Of a DNA stretch of 64,000 bases, positions 9,621 through 18,126 are shown in pieces (positions within the stretch are counted from its first letter, which is position 1; every line of letters begins with the position of its first letter). The DNA lies in assembly GCA_963715565.1 (NCBI GenBank), contig OY970256.1:2480001-2544000 (forward strand). Direction: 5' to 3'. The notes beneath the pieces are model-generated. The model made no database searches. It was not told the origin of the DNA and worked only from the letters and a program-made list of their open reading frames with translations. The position numbers were made by a program, and so were the translations under genes. The DNA comes from JACVRN01 sp963715565. GTDB lineage: Bacteria; Acidobacteriota; Blastocatellia; Pyrinomonadales; Pyrinomonadaceae.

Positions 9621-11714
9621 TTATCCCTTGACCAACTCGTCGGCGATCTCGTTGGCGTTGAAAACTTTTCTGAGGATTTCGAGCATGCCGCGCGAGTCCA
9701 CACTGATGGCGCGGTTGACCGATTCGTCGTAGATAAAGTCTCCGACAAGGGATTGGATGTTGCCGTCGAAAATCAACCCGACCAGCTCGGCGTTTTTGTT
9801 GATTGTCGGCGAGCCGGAATTGCCGCCGATGATGTCGTTGGTCGAGACAAAGTTAAAGGGCGTCTTCAAATCGAGCGCGGCCTTTTTCTCCATCCAGCGC
9901 GGCGGAAGGTTATAGGGGAACTTGTGGCTGAAACTGGTCGCGCGGTCGTAGAGACCGCCGAGCGTTGTAAAGGGCGTCACCTTCTTGCCGTTCTCCGTGT
10001 AGCCCTTGACCGCGCCGTAAGAAAGCCTGAGCGTGAAGGTCGCGTCCGGGTAAAGCTTAGTGCCTTCATTCTCGAACAGTGCGCGTGCAATCTTGGCGTA
10101 GTTGGTACGCTCCACGGAGATGACTTCTTCTTCGTAACGCTTGCGCACGTCGCGCGATTCCTTGTCAATCGAGCGCGCGAGCACAATCATCGGATCATCG
10201 GAAGCTTCGATGGCTGCCGTGCCGCCCTTCGCCAGTTGTTTACGAAAATCCACGTCTTTGAGCTTGGTTCCGGCAACCAGCTCGGCGGCTCGCGCTTCAG
10301 GCGTCTTGCCTTGCAGGACGCGCTTGACCAATTCGTTCTGTGCGCCAAGCACTTCGACCATAAAGCCTAACGAGTCCGCGAGCTTCAGACGCTCGAAATC
10401 ATCGTAGAAGGGCGCGGGGCTATAGAGGCCACCCTCAAGGGATTCGCGGCGCACGTCCGTATATTCAGGCAAGCGCTCTTCGTTTGGCTTAGAGCTTTCG
10501 GCGGCCATGCGTACGAGGTTGCGCGCGATGTTGAAGTAGCGCGAGTTGAAAGCTCCTGCGGCTTCCAGCAGTCGTCGCTCGCGTTCGTAAGAACTTTGCG
10601 CCTTGCGTCCGGCGGCGATTGCATCCCACGCGTCGCCGTACTCTTTCTGTCTTTTCTGGTCGGCGGCGATGGCTTTGCGCAGAGCGTCTTCGGTCTGTTG
10701 CTTGCGCGCCATCAGTTGTTTGTCGGTCAAGCCCGCGGCCTGACCCTTGTAGACCTTGATGGCGTTCTCGACGCTGTTCAATTCGTTCTGCGCGCGGCGC
10801 GTCTGCTCCTCGCCCTGCTCCATGTACTTTTTGAGCATGTCGCGGCGGCGCTCAAGCATGCGCAGTAGAAGCGGGATGCCCGTCTCGCGCAGGTAGCCCA
10901 GATGCGCCATCGTGTTCAAGCGGCCCGTCGAGCCCGGATGGCCCGACACGAAAACCAGCTCGTTTTCCTTGACGCCCGTCTTAGACCATTTGAAATAGTT
11001 ATCGGTGCGTATGGGCTTGCCATTTTCGTAAACGCGCACGAGCGACATGTCTATGTTAAAGCGCGGGAAGTTGAAGTTGTCTGGGTCGCCGCCAAAAAAG
11101 GCTGCCTGAAATTCGGGCACGAAGACGAGGCGAACGTCCGTGTATTTTTTGTAGCGGTAAAGATTGTACTGCCCGCCCTGGTAGAGCGTGACGACGTCGG
11201 AGCGCAAGCTAGTCGCCTTCGTTGATTCTTCTTCGATGGCAGCGATGGTGGCGCGGCGCGCGGCTGCTGCTTCCGCCGCAGAAGCTCCTGTCTTGACAGC
11301 GCCGTTGACCTTTGCGGTCACGTCCTCGATGCTCATCAAAACGTTCAGCTCAAGATTGGGAGCTTTAATCTCCTCTTCGCGCGTGCGCGCGACAAAGCCT
11401 TCCTTGCTCAAGTCCTTTTCGGGCGTGCTCACCTCGCCGACGATGTCTTCGACGATGTGATAATTGGTCAGCACGAGCCCGTCCGGCGAGACGAAAGAGC
11501 CGGAGCCGCCGTTGTTAAAGCGGACGGAAGCCATCTGCACTTTCTTGAGCCATGCGTCCGTGACTTCAAAGCCGTAGCGTTTTTTAATCTCCTCGCGCGG
11601 GACGTTGTTGAACGTCCACATGCCCTCGTCTGCGAGAGCCGTGAGGCCAAGCGTCGGCAGTGTAAAGAGCGCCGCCAGGAGCGCGCACACAAATTTTCTT
11701 AATCTCATCTTCAT
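9621..11714 (-). CDS. S46-family dipeptidyl-peptidase (DPP7/DPP11-like), secreted
   Basis: 697 residues with a cleavable signal peptide ending near ALADEG. The chymotrypsin-like double barrel of S46 peptidases is recognisable: SGSFVSPDGLVLTNYH gives catalytic His86, NFPRFNIDMSLVRVYENG gives Asp222, and GGNSGSP gives nucleophile Ser633. A long helical insertion lies between the last two. Length matches the family (about 700). These enzymes release dipeptides from peptide N-termini in the periplasm. The residue 18 after the nucleophile is Gly rather than the Arg used by Asp/Glu-specific DPP11, so a DPP7-like preference for hydrophobic P1 is inferred. It sits between two kinase paralogs. Confidence 0.92.
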   Translation of the reverse strand: MKMRLRKFVCALLAALFTLPTLGLTALADEGMWTFNNVPREEIKKRYGFEVTDAWLKKVQMASVRFNNGGSGSFVSPDGLVLTNYHIVEDIVGEVSTPEKDLSKEGFVARTREEEIKAPNLELNVLMSIEDVTAKVNGAVKTGASAAEAAAARRATIAAIEEESTKATSLRSDVVTLYQGGQYNLYRYKKYTDVRLVFVPEFQAAFFGGDPDNFNFPRFNIDMSLVRVYENGKPIRTDNYFKWSKTGVKENELVFVSGHPGSTGRLNTMAHLGYLRETGIPLLLRMLERRRDMLKKYMEQGEEQTRRAQNELNSVENAIKVYKGQAAGLTDKQLMARKQQTEDALRKAIAADQKRQKEYGDAWDAIAAGRKAQSSYERERRLLEAAGAFNSRYFNIARNLVRMAAESSKPNEERLPEYTDVRRESLEGGLYSPAPFYDDFERLKLADSLGFMVEVLGAQNELVKRVLQGKTPEARAAELVAGTKLKDVDFRKQLAKGGTAAIEASDDPMIVLARSIDKESRDVRKRYEEEVISVERTNYAKIARALFENEGTKLYPDATFTLRLSYGAVKGYTENGKKVTPFTTLGGLYDRATSFSHKFPYNLPPRWMEKKAALDLKTPFNFVSTNDIIGGNSGSPTINKNAELVGLIFDGNIQSLVGDFIYDESVNRAISVDSRGMLEILRKVFNANEIADELVKG

Positions 11715-11973
11715 CCTCTAAAGTTAGATTGATAACGGGAAAAGGGGCTCCACCTGAAAGAGCATTCCATCCGTTCGATTGGATGCTTCAAATAAGTAAC
11801 GGTTGCAGAGCTTGACTGTCAAGGCGCGAGGGCGATGCTTTAAGCCCTCGACCGAAGCTGAAAGCGTAAAAACATACGGTTTCTCGCACAGCGGGGCGTT
11901 CGGCTGCCCCCATTGCTTTGGAAGTGGGTGGCGGGTCAGTTTGAAATCCGGAGGCGGATTCGCATCAAAGCGT

Positions 11974-12069
11974 TCACCGCCGGGACGCAGAGAGCGCAGA
12001 GCAGGCGCAGAGAATATGATTCAACTCTCTCTGCGCTTCCTCCGCGACATCTCTGCGTCTCGGCGGTGA
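11974..12069. repeat. Imperfect palindrome, accgccg-gacgcagag type
   Basis: Outer arms 11974-11992 and 12051-12069 (19 bases, one mismatch), inner arms around gcgcagaga and tctctgcgc. It lies in the 436-bp spacer between the divergent peptidase and kinase genes, which holds no gene. The words acgcagaga and gcgcagag repeat within each arm, so it has the same build as the other word palindromes here. Confidence 0.75.
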
Positions 12070-12150
12070 GTTGCTCGCTGAAGATTGAACCGCGAGCGGA
12101 AAAAGGTTTGGTCGCCGGGGTGGATTTTCTATTACAATGCGCCCCTAAAG

Positions 12151-14892
12151 ATGAGATGCCCTTCCTGTTCACAGCCGATGCCGGATGAGCGTGTCGCGTG
12201 TCCTTCATGCGGAACGGCGGTCGCAGACCACACCGCGCCCACCTTCCACAAGCCGAATGTCAAGAGCGCGGATTCCGAGCGCGTGGCAAAGCGCGCGAAG
12301 TCGTCTTCGCAAAGCCCCACTTCCTATAGCTCGCTTGACGATGCGCGGTTTGTTTCGGGAACAATGTTCGCAGAACGTTACCGCATCATAGGTCTTCTGG
12401 GACGCGGCGGGATGGGCGAGGTCTATCGCGCAGACGACCTCAAACTGGGCCAGCCCGTCGCGCTCAAATTTCTCCCTGACCATCTTTCGAGCGACGGCAC
12501 GGCGCTCATGCGCTTTCATCGCGAAGTCCGCACGGCCCGACAGGTTTCGCACCGCAACGTGTGCCGCGTTTACGACGTGGGCGAGCGTGACCAGCACGTC
12601 TATCTCTCCATGGAATACATCAAGGGAGAGGAGCTGTCTTCGCTCCTCAGGCGCATAGACCGTCTACCTTCGGACAAGGCTCTGGAGATTGCACGACAGA
12701 TTTGCGCGGGTCTCGCCGCCGCACACGAGCGCGGCGTTCTGCATCGCGACCTCAAACCCTCTAACGTCATGATTGACGAAGAGGGCAATGCGCGCATTAC
12801 GGATTTTGGTCTGGCGGGTCTGGCCGAAGAACTGCGCGAGGAAGCTTATTCAGGCACGCCCGCATACATGTCGCCCGAGCAGCTCGAAGGCAAAGAGCTG
12901 ACGCACCGGAGCGATCTTTACTCACTCGGTCTGGTGCTCTACGAGTTGTTCACCGGCAAGCGCGCCTTTGAAGCAAAGTCTGTAGACGAACTGCTACGCA
13001 TGCGGCTTGCGGAGAGGACGCCCGTGAGCTTGACCAGTCTGGTCAAGGACGTTGACCCAGTGGTCGAGCGCGTCATAGAGCGCTGCCTCGAAAGAGACCC
13101 CGAGCGTCGTCCCGCCTCTGCGCTTTCTGTCGCTGCATCATTGCCCGGTGGAGACCCGCTCGCAGCCGCGCTCGCCGCAGGCGAAACTCCTTCGCCCGAG
13201 ATGGTCGCCGCCGCGCCCAAAGAAGGAAGCCTACGCCCCGTCGTGGCCGCGGGGCTTCTGGCAGCCTCGCTCGTGAGCCTTGCGCTTTTTGTACTGCTCT
13301 CGGGGAAAGTCTTACTGGTTCGTCAAGTGCCTATGGAAAAACCGCCGGAGGTTCTGGCCGACCGCGCCGCGACCATCGTCAAAAATCTGGGCTACGCGGA
13401 CAAGCCCGTGGACACTGCTTACGGCTACGAAGAGGACCGTGATTATTACGACTACGTTGTCAAAAACGATCAATCTATGACGCGCTGGGATCACTTGCAG
13501 ACGGGCCGTCCCGCGCTGCTTTACTTCTGGTATCGCCAGAGCCCTAACCATCTTGAGCCGCACACTCACATACAGGTTCAACGCAGCGACCCGCCGCCGC
13601 TCGCTCTATCGGGGATGACGGACGTGCGTCTTGATACGCTCGGACGCTTGATAGAACTACAGGTCGCACCGCCGCAGGTTGATACGGCTGCCGCCAACAA
13701 CGCCACTGCAAACGCTCCCGATTGGAGCAAGCTCTTTACGGAAGCCGGACTCGACATCAATAGCTTTCGTGAGACAGAGCCGCAGTGGACGCCGCCGGTT
13801 TTCGCGGACGCGCGCCGTGCGTGGGAGGGCGTCTTTCCGGAACAGACGCAAACGCCCCTGCGCATAGAAGCAGCTTCTTACAAAGGCCAGCCCGTCTATT
13901 TTTCGCTCGTCGAGCCGTGGCGCAAGCCCGCGCGCATGAACACGAATCCAGATAATCCTCGCACCAAAAGAGTCCTGACCTTTGTTCTTGTCGTTCTGTT
14001 GGTGATTATTCTGTCGGGCATCTGGATGGCGAAACGAAATCTGGAGCTCGGACGCGGCGACCGTCGCGGGGCTTTCAAGCTGGCGCTCTTTGTCTTCTTA
14101 ATGTACATGTTAATGTACATGCTTAGCTGGTTGCTCGGGGCTTACCACGTGCCGACGTTTTACGGTGAGGTGTGGCTGTTCTTCTTAGCCTGCTCGACCG
14201 GCCTCTTTATGGCGGGGCTGCTGTGGCTGCTCTACATCGCGCTCGAACCTTACGTTCGACGGCGCACGCCGCACCGCATCATCTCCTGGAATCGCGTGCT
14301 GGCAGGCGGATGGCGCGACCCTCTGGTTGGGCGCGACATATTGATTGGCGTCATCCTCGGCATCTGGATGAACCTTTTCACCTTCATCGGCGAGATGGTC
14401 GGCAGGTGGCTGCTCATTGCGCCCGATTTGCTGCCCACCCACGTTGAGACGCTACGCGGCGTGCGCAGCAGCGCGCCCCTGTTTATAGGCTGGCAGCCTT
14501 CTATCTCTATCCTGCACGGACTGGGTTTTACGTTCTTACTCTTCCTGCTAGGCTTTATCTTAAAGACGGATTTGCGTGCGGCCATCGCCACATGGCTGCT
14601 CTTTCTGCTAGTCCTTTTGAGTGGCGGAGGCCATCCGCTGATGATTGCTTTCTCGGCCCTGCTGGCCGCCGCTTACGTTTTCGTCGCCAAACAATTCGGG
14701 CTGCTGGCGCTTGCCGTCGCGCAGTTTATTTTCCTGATGTGCGAGTTCTATCCCTACACGACGGACTTTTCCCTGTGGTATTCGGGCGCGACGATTTTCG
14801 CTCTCGCCATCATCATCGGCACAGCCCTCTACGGCTTTTACACGTCGCTTGCCGGACAGCCGCTCTTTCACGAAGGAATACTAAAAGAATAA
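12151..14892 (+). CDS. Zinc-ribbon Ser/Thr protein kinase with polytopic membrane C-terminus (paralog)
   Basis: 913 residues from the ATG at 12151, where the zinc ribbon MRCPSC begins as in the paralog at 6539; an in-frame TTG at 12085 is an upstream extension without support. Order: CPSC/CPSC zinc ribbon, kinase with GRGGMGEVYRADDLKLGQP, HRDLKPSN, DFGLA and GTPAYMSPEQ, one membrane helix, an extracytoplasmic domain of about 220 residues, then several membrane helices. The glycine-loop block is almost identical in DNA to the paralog, while the sensor parts have diverged, suggesting different signals feeding a similar kinase. It ends 57 bases before the start of the HhH protein gene. Confidence 0.93.
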   Translation: MRCPSCSQPMPDERVACPSCGTAVADHTAPTFHKPNVKSADSERVAKRAKSSSQSPTSYSSLDDARFVSGTMFAERYRIIGLLGRGGMGEVYRADDLKLGQPVALKFLPDHLSSDGTALMRFHREVRTARQVSHRNVCRVYDVGERDQHVYLSMEYIKGEELSSLLRRIDRLPSDKALEIARQICAGLAAAHERGVLHRDLKPSNVMIDEEGNARITDFGLAGLAEELREEAYSGTPAYMSPEQLEGKELTHRSDLYSLGLVLYELFTGKRAFEAKSVDELLRMRLAERTPVSLTSLVKDVDPVVERVIERCLERDPERRPASALSVAASLPGGDPLAAALAAGETPSPEMVAAAPKEGSLRPVVAAGLLAASLVSLALFVLLSGKVLLVRQVPMEKPPEVLADRAATIVKNLGYADKPVDTAYGYEEDRDYYDYVVKNDQSMTRWDHLQTGRPALLYFWYRQSPNHLEPHTHIQVQRSDPPPLALSGMTDVRLDTLGRLIELQVAPPQVDTAAANNATANAPDWSKLFTEAGLDINSFRETEPQWTPPVFADARRAWEGVFPEQTQTPLRIEAASYKGQPVYFSLVEPWRKPARMNTNPDNPRTKRVLTFVLVVLLVIILSGIWMAKRNLELGRGDRRGAFKLALFVFLMYMLMYMLSWLLGAYHVPTFYGEVWLFFLACSTGLFMAGLLWLLYIALEPYVRRRTPHRIISWNRVLAGGWRDPLVGRDILIGVILGIWMNLFTFIGEMVGRWLLIAPDLLPTHVETLRGVRSSAPLFIGWQPSISILHGLGFTFLLFLLGFILKTDLRAAIATWLLFLLVLLSGGGHPLMIAFSALLAAAYVFVAKQFGLLALAVAQFIFLMCEFYPYTTDFSLWYSGATIFALAIIIGTALYGFYTSLAGQPLFHEGILKE

Positions 14893-14949
14893 AATGGCGT
14901 TGTGAGCGCGCTCATTAAAAATTTCAAGAGGCGCATTGGAAAGAAGCGC

Positions 14950-15408
14950 ATGGATAACGAAGCGATTGCAGCGAAGTTCACACGTCTGGCCGACCTGATG
15001 GAGATACGCGGCGACGATCCCTTTCGCATACGCTCTTATCGCAACGCCGCCGACATGATAGAGACGTGGCCCGTGCCCGTCGAACGCATGGCGCGCGACG
15101 GCGGCGCGAAAGCCTTGCAGGAGATTCCCGGCGTCGGCAAGGCCATCAGCGGCAAGATTGTAGAGCTTGTCGAAAAAGGAACGTTCGCCGCATGGGAGAA
15201 GCTGACCGAGGAGACGCCTGAAACCGTGCTCGATTTATTGAGCGTCGCAGGCATTGGCCGCAAGACCGCCGCCACGCTTCACCAGAACTTCAAGATTGCA
15301 TCCATCGACGACCTCAAAAAATTTGTCGCGGGCGGCGGGCTGGAATTGGTGGACGGCGTCGGCGAAAAGAGCGCTGAAAGAATCAGGGAGAGCTTGGAGC
15401 GTTTGTGA
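14950..15408 (+). CDS. PolX-type N-terminal helix-hairpin-helix protein, stand-alone
   Basis: 152 residues matching the N-terminal part of bacterial family X DNA polymerases: the 8-kDa-like domain (AAKFTRLADLMEIRGDDPFRIRSY) followed by helix-hairpin-helix motifs IPGVGKAISGKI, VAGIGRKTA and VDGVGEKSA. Full-length PolX has about 570 residues with a polymerase and a PHP exonuclease domain; neither follows here, and the terminator begins 75 bases after the stop. It is therefore a free DNA-binding module, either a reduced paralog or a partner of a polymerase elsewhere. The ATG at 14950 has GGAAAGAAG upstream and matches the usual MDN start; a GTG at 14902 is in frame. Confidence 0.82.
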   Translation: MDNEAIAAKFTRLADLMEIRGDDPFRIRSYRNAADMIETWPVPVERMARDGGAKALQEIPGVGKAISGKIVELVEKGTFAAWEKLTEETPETVLDLLSVAGIGRKTAATLHQNFKIASIDDLKKFVAGGGLELVDGVGEKSAERIRESLERL

Positions 15409-15482
15409 TAGAGGATGAGCAGAGCGTATGGATTGAGCGCTCAAGCAAGACGTTCTCGCGATTAATCCGCTCTACAAAACGC

Positions 15483-15536
15483 GGCGCGGCTGCTGCGGCG
15501 CATAATTATTTTTGTACACACCGCAGCAGCAGCGCC
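15483..15536. terminator. Bidirectional hairpin between convergent genes
   Basis: Arms 15483-15498 and 15521-15536 (16 bases, two mismatches) with an AT-rich loop containing a T run. It lies between the convergent PolX-like and small membrane protein genes. Confidence 0.65.
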
Positions 15537-15577
15537 GACTTTGTTTAGAGACGCCTCGCTACTCGCCAGCCGGGGAT

Positions 15578-15817
15578 TCACTTCGTGATGTGAATCTCCT
15601 CTTCTACTCTCGGATGACGCACAAAGTAAACAACGACGGTCGCGATCGCCACGACGAAAGCCGCAATGGCGATCCACAGATACTTGAGGCCGTAGGACAT
15701 ATCCGGGAGTCGCGTGTTAGGTTCAACAGCCGTGAGGAAGAGGATCAGCATCCAGATCGCAGTCGCGATGGCAGCCAACCCTATAATCCCGAACACCACG
15801 TCGGCCATGTTCTTCAT
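15578..15817 (-). CDS. Small two-helix membrane protein
   Basis: 79 residues, start set by a strong GGGAGG Shine-Dalgarno six bases upstream. Two transmembrane helices (about residues 6-30 and 44-66) with a short loop and a charged C-terminal tail (RHPRVEEEIHITK). No family recognised. It is a single-gene unit between a hairpin and a 424-bp regulatory spacer. Confidence 0.7.
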   Translation of the reverse strand: MKNMADVVFGIIGLAAIATAIWMLILFLTAVEPNTRLPDMSYGLKYLWIAIAAFVVAIATVVVYFVRHPRVEEEIHITK

Positions 15818-15943
15818 GTTGCACCTCCCTAGATCAATTCTCGTTTGTTGATGCTCTCGGGTTTCACAGTGCCTGAAAAATAGTTAAGAGCCACTCGTCG
15901 GGGTGGTTCTTGCCGCTGATGCGAAGCATTATACCATGCTAAA

Positions 15944-16040
15944 TGCGGAATGCGGATTGGAAGAGATTGATTCATCGGTTCATTTTTTCATTGATTCAAT
16001 GAACCGATGAACAAATGAATCAATTCCTTGATTCCGCAAT
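15944..16040. repeat. Compound word palindrome (gcggaat and gattcat words)
   Basis: An outer pair of gcggaat/attccgc words (15946 and 16031 regions) encloses attgattcatcggttcat (15966-15983) and its partner at 15996-16023, which carries one extra 8-base word. The inner words match the element at 37398 and the outer words match those at 27813 and 28486. It occupies the upstream half of the spacer and is followed directly by a promoter. Confidence 0.75.
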
Positions 16041-16044
16041 GCTA

Positions 16045-16073
16045 TTGACTTGTCCGGGTCGTTGGCATATTTT
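16045..16073 (+). promoter_or_regulatory. Sigma-70-type promoter, TTGACT-N17-TATTTT
   Basis: -35 TTGACT at 16045-16050 and -10 TATTTT at 16068-16073 with a 17-base spacer. The predicted start near 16080 places the riboswitch candidate at the beginning of the leader. Confidence 0.6.
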
Positions 16074-16095
16074 CTCGACAAATAAGAGCTTTGCC

Positions 16096-16174
16096 CCGCA
16101 CGGGCATGGATGCTCCCAGCGCAAGCCGGGAGGCTTAAGAGGCTACGGGGGCAACCGTCCCCGGGGCTCCGTAG
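16096..16174 (+). promoter_or_regulatory. Candidate c-di-GMP-I (GEMM-I) riboswitch
   Basis: Blocks typical of GEMM-I aptamers occur in the right order in the leader: CGCACGGGCA (16098-16107), a short TGG..CCA stem, GCGCAAGCC (16120-16128), GGCTTAAG (16132-16139) and CTACGGGGGCAACC (16143-16156). The positions expected to contact c-di-GMP (G of GGGCA, A of CGCAA, C before GGGG) are present. CTACGG (16143-16148) can alternatively pair with CCGTAG (16169-16174), which would break the aptamer and could be the switch. A further hairpin (16191-16198 with 16204-16211) follows. The P1b stem is short for the class, so this needs a covariance-model test. Confidence 0.5.
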
Positions 16175-16241
16175 ATAGATAAACACTCCGTTGTGGTCGT
16201 CCTGACCACAAAAGATTCTACTCCTTGAAAGGAGGCGAGCC

Positions 16242-16775
16242 GTGATGCTCCACGAAACGAGTCCACGCCCATCTTCCACTTTCACAAATATTTTCCTGTT
16301 CGCAGCCGCCTGCCTGTGCCTGGTTCTTTCGGCCACCGCAGCACAGGGACAGAAGACGACACGGGCCAAAACCGCAGCGACCGAAACGACCGCCAAGGGC
16401 GGCGGTGCTGACGAGCCGTGTTTTCGTGAATACAGAGGCGTCCAGATTGGGATGTCGATTGACGAGGCGCGCGTCAAGCTCGGCACACCGAAAGATAAGG
16501 CCGACGAGCTGGACATCTACTTCTTTAGCGAAAAAGAATCCGCGCAGGTTTATTACGATAAGAAGACTATGAAGGTGACGGCCATCTCCGTAGATTACAC
16601 GGGCGGCGCGGGCGCTCCCGAATGCAAGGCTGTAGTCGGCGCAGAAGTGACGGCCAAGGCCGACGGGTCTAAATTCAAGATGGTGCGCTATCCGAAAGAA
16701 GGTTACTGGGTTTCTTACAACCGCACGAGCGGCGACACGCCGATGGTCACCGTGACGATGCAGAAGATACAGTAA
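16242..16775 (+). CDS. Secreted protein with BamE/SmpA-like fold (inferred)
   Basis: 177 residues with a signal peptide ending near TAAQGQ. The mature part (YRGVQIGMSIDEARVKLGTPKDK, then YFFSEKESAQVYYDKKTMKVTAISVDY) has the helix-turn and three-strand pattern of SmpA/OmlA-like domains; that link is inference. GTG at 16242 and ATG at 16245 are both in frame, with AGGAGG six or nine bases upstream. The gene has its own promoter and the candidate c-di-GMP riboswitch leader, and is followed by a terminator, so it is probably a single-gene regulated unit. Confidence 0.78.
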   Translation: MMLHETSPRPSSTFTNIFLFAAACLCLVLSATAAQGQKTTRAKTAATETTAKGGGADEPCFREYRGVQIGMSIDEARVKLGTPKDKADELDIYFFSEKESAQVYYDKKTMKVTAISVDYTGGAGAPECKAVVGAEVTAKADGSKFKMVRYPKEGYWVSYNRTSGDTPMVTVTMQKIQ

Positions 16776-16779
16776 TAGA

Positions 16780-16825
16780 CGAAAGGGCGGCGCGTGGCTT
16801 CCGGAGGGCTACGCGCCTCCTTTCG
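16780..16825 (+). terminator. Rho-independent-like hairpin
   Basis: Imperfect stem of about 18 pairs (16780-16798 with 16808-16825) with a short loop, followed by a pyrimidine-rich stretch. It starts four bases after the stop of the secreted protein gene. Confidence 0.65.
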
Positions 16826-16918
16826 CTTCTCCTTCTCGCCGTCGCATCGTGAGAAAGTTCGAACAAGGGCGGTGCGCGCCGCGAGCTTCCTCTCTCTTTT
16901 CAAGCGACCCATTTATTC

Positions 16919-17494
16919 ATGAGGCGAAAGCGAACTCTACTTTTTCTCTGCGCCGCTTTCGCCGCTGCTCTAGTGGCGTGTGTAGTATTGCTCGCCCTGC
17001 GCGCACGCGCGAGCAATACTCTCGCGGTCGAAGCGCGCGTCTCTTACGACGCTCAACGCGGGCCTGAGCCTGTGACGGACGCAGACCTCTATCTTCTGGA
17101 TGAAGACATGATGCGGCTCGCGCTCCTGAAGAATGGCGAGCAGGCGACGCCTTTACAGGAAAAGGTTTTCCGCGAGCATCCGGACGTGCCGAAGCTCGCC
17201 GGAGTGATGAACGCGCGGCGACGAGAAGCTTACGGACTTGGGCCTGACATCTTTCTGCTGGTGGAGCAATCCAGAGCGCTGTGGGAGCCGCACATCAAAC
17301 GCACGGCGCGTACGGACAAGGAGGGCCGCGCGCGCTTTTCAAATCTTGAACCCGGCGAATACTGGTTGATGGCTAAAGCACCGGCGAAGAATGGCGGCGC
17401 GGCCTTCTGGAATCTTCCGGTCACAATCAAAGGCGGCGAGTACGAGCTACGGCTCGACGCGCTCAACGCGCTTCAATGCGCCTCGTGCAAGTAG
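16919..17494 (+). CDS. Membrane-anchored secreted protein, carboxypeptidase-regulatory-like
   Basis: 191 residues. An N-terminal signal anchor (about residues 7-28) precedes an extracytoplasmic domain. The block RTDKEGRARFSNLEPGEYWLMAKA matches the strand pattern of carboxypeptidase-regulatory-like or DUF4198-like beta sandwiches, where the DxxG turn and PGxY motif are usual. The ATG at 16919 starts the signal sequence. Function unknown. It ends at a symmetric terminator shared with the convergent lipoprotein gene. Confidence 0.75.
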   Translation: MRRKRTLLFLCAAFAAALVACVVLLALRARASNTLAVEARVSYDAQRGPEPVTDADLYLLDEDMMRLALLKNGEQATPLQEKVFREHPDVPKLAGVMNARRREAYGLGPDIFLLVEQSRALWEPHIKRTARTDKEGRARFSNLEPGEYWLMAKAPAKNGGAAFWNLPVTIKGGEYELRLDALNALQCASCK

Positions 17495-17515
17495 GCGCTG
17501 CAAGCACTGTTTGAA

Positions 17516-17556
17516 GATAAAAAGGGACGTGGAATAATTCCACGTCCCTTTTTATC
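17516..17556. terminator. Bidirectional terminator
   Basis: Perfect 20-base arms (17516-17535 and 17537-17556) with A-rich and T-rich outer ends, placed exactly between two convergent genes, so it can serve both strands. Confidence 0.85.
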
Positions 17557-17579
17557 TCCGAAAACAAAACGGATGCTTG

Positions 17580-18116
17580 CTATCTGGAATACGACCATGT
17601 GAAAGCGCCGCTCTTATCTTTGCCTTCGCCGCTCATGCTTCTGCCGTCGGGCGCGACTGTGCCCGTGCTCACGCCCAGAGGATAATTGCCCGTCCCCTTT
17701 GTGACATACGCATCGCGAATCAAAATCTGCCGGGAGCTGGCGTCAATCGTCCCGGCGATGGCAATCTGCTGGTCTCCGACCATGCGCGTGCCGCTAAAGG
17801 TTTCGCCCGAGTGGTTGCTGATGACGATGGTCGAGGGCACGCCGCGCGATTGCCCTTTCCATTGTCCCACGATGTCTATGTAGCCGCTCGTGGTCGCTGG
17901 CGCATTGGCCGTCTGCGTGTTCGCCGTCTGATTATTCCCGCTCGACGTCTGTATCTGGCACGACGTACTAAAGACACAGGCGATGAAAGCTAAAGAGGCA
18001 AGGGCGAAGACGGAAGCAAAGCGGCGTTTCGAGGGACGCTTCGTGTCGAGCTTTGAAAGTGAGTCGCGGCTTTGCGGCAACTGGTTTACGGGGTGCGAGT
18101 GTGTGATAAAAAACAT
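17580..18116 (-). CDS. Predicted lipoprotein
   Basis: 178 residues. A basic N-terminal region is followed by a hydrophobic helix and a lipobox-like VFSTSC, then a Gln/Asn/Thr-rich linker. The C-terminal 100 residues (IVGQWKGQSRGVPSTIVISNHSGETFSGTRMVG) form a repeating beta pattern with WKG and FSGT motifs, as in small beta-barrel lipoproteins. No closer family recognised. The stretch before the hydrophobic core is long for a signal peptide; no internal ATG offers a shorter start. It lies just downstream of the FHA-phosphatase gene in the same direction. Confidence 0.75.
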   Translation of the reverse strand: MFFITHSHPVNQLPQSRDSLSKLDTKRPSKRRFASVFALASLAFIACVFSTSCQIQTSSGNNQTANTQTANAPATTSGYIDIVGQWKGQSRGVPSTIVISNHSGETFSGTRMVGDQQIAIAGTIDASSRQILIRDAYVTKGTGNYPLGVSTGTVAPDGRSMSGEGKDKSGAFTWSYSR

Positions 18117-18126
18117 AGCTTGATTG

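Noticed and set aside
12085..12150. TTG-initiated extension of the second membrane kinase
   Set aside because: The paralog starts at the zinc ribbon, and the extension has no conserved residues.
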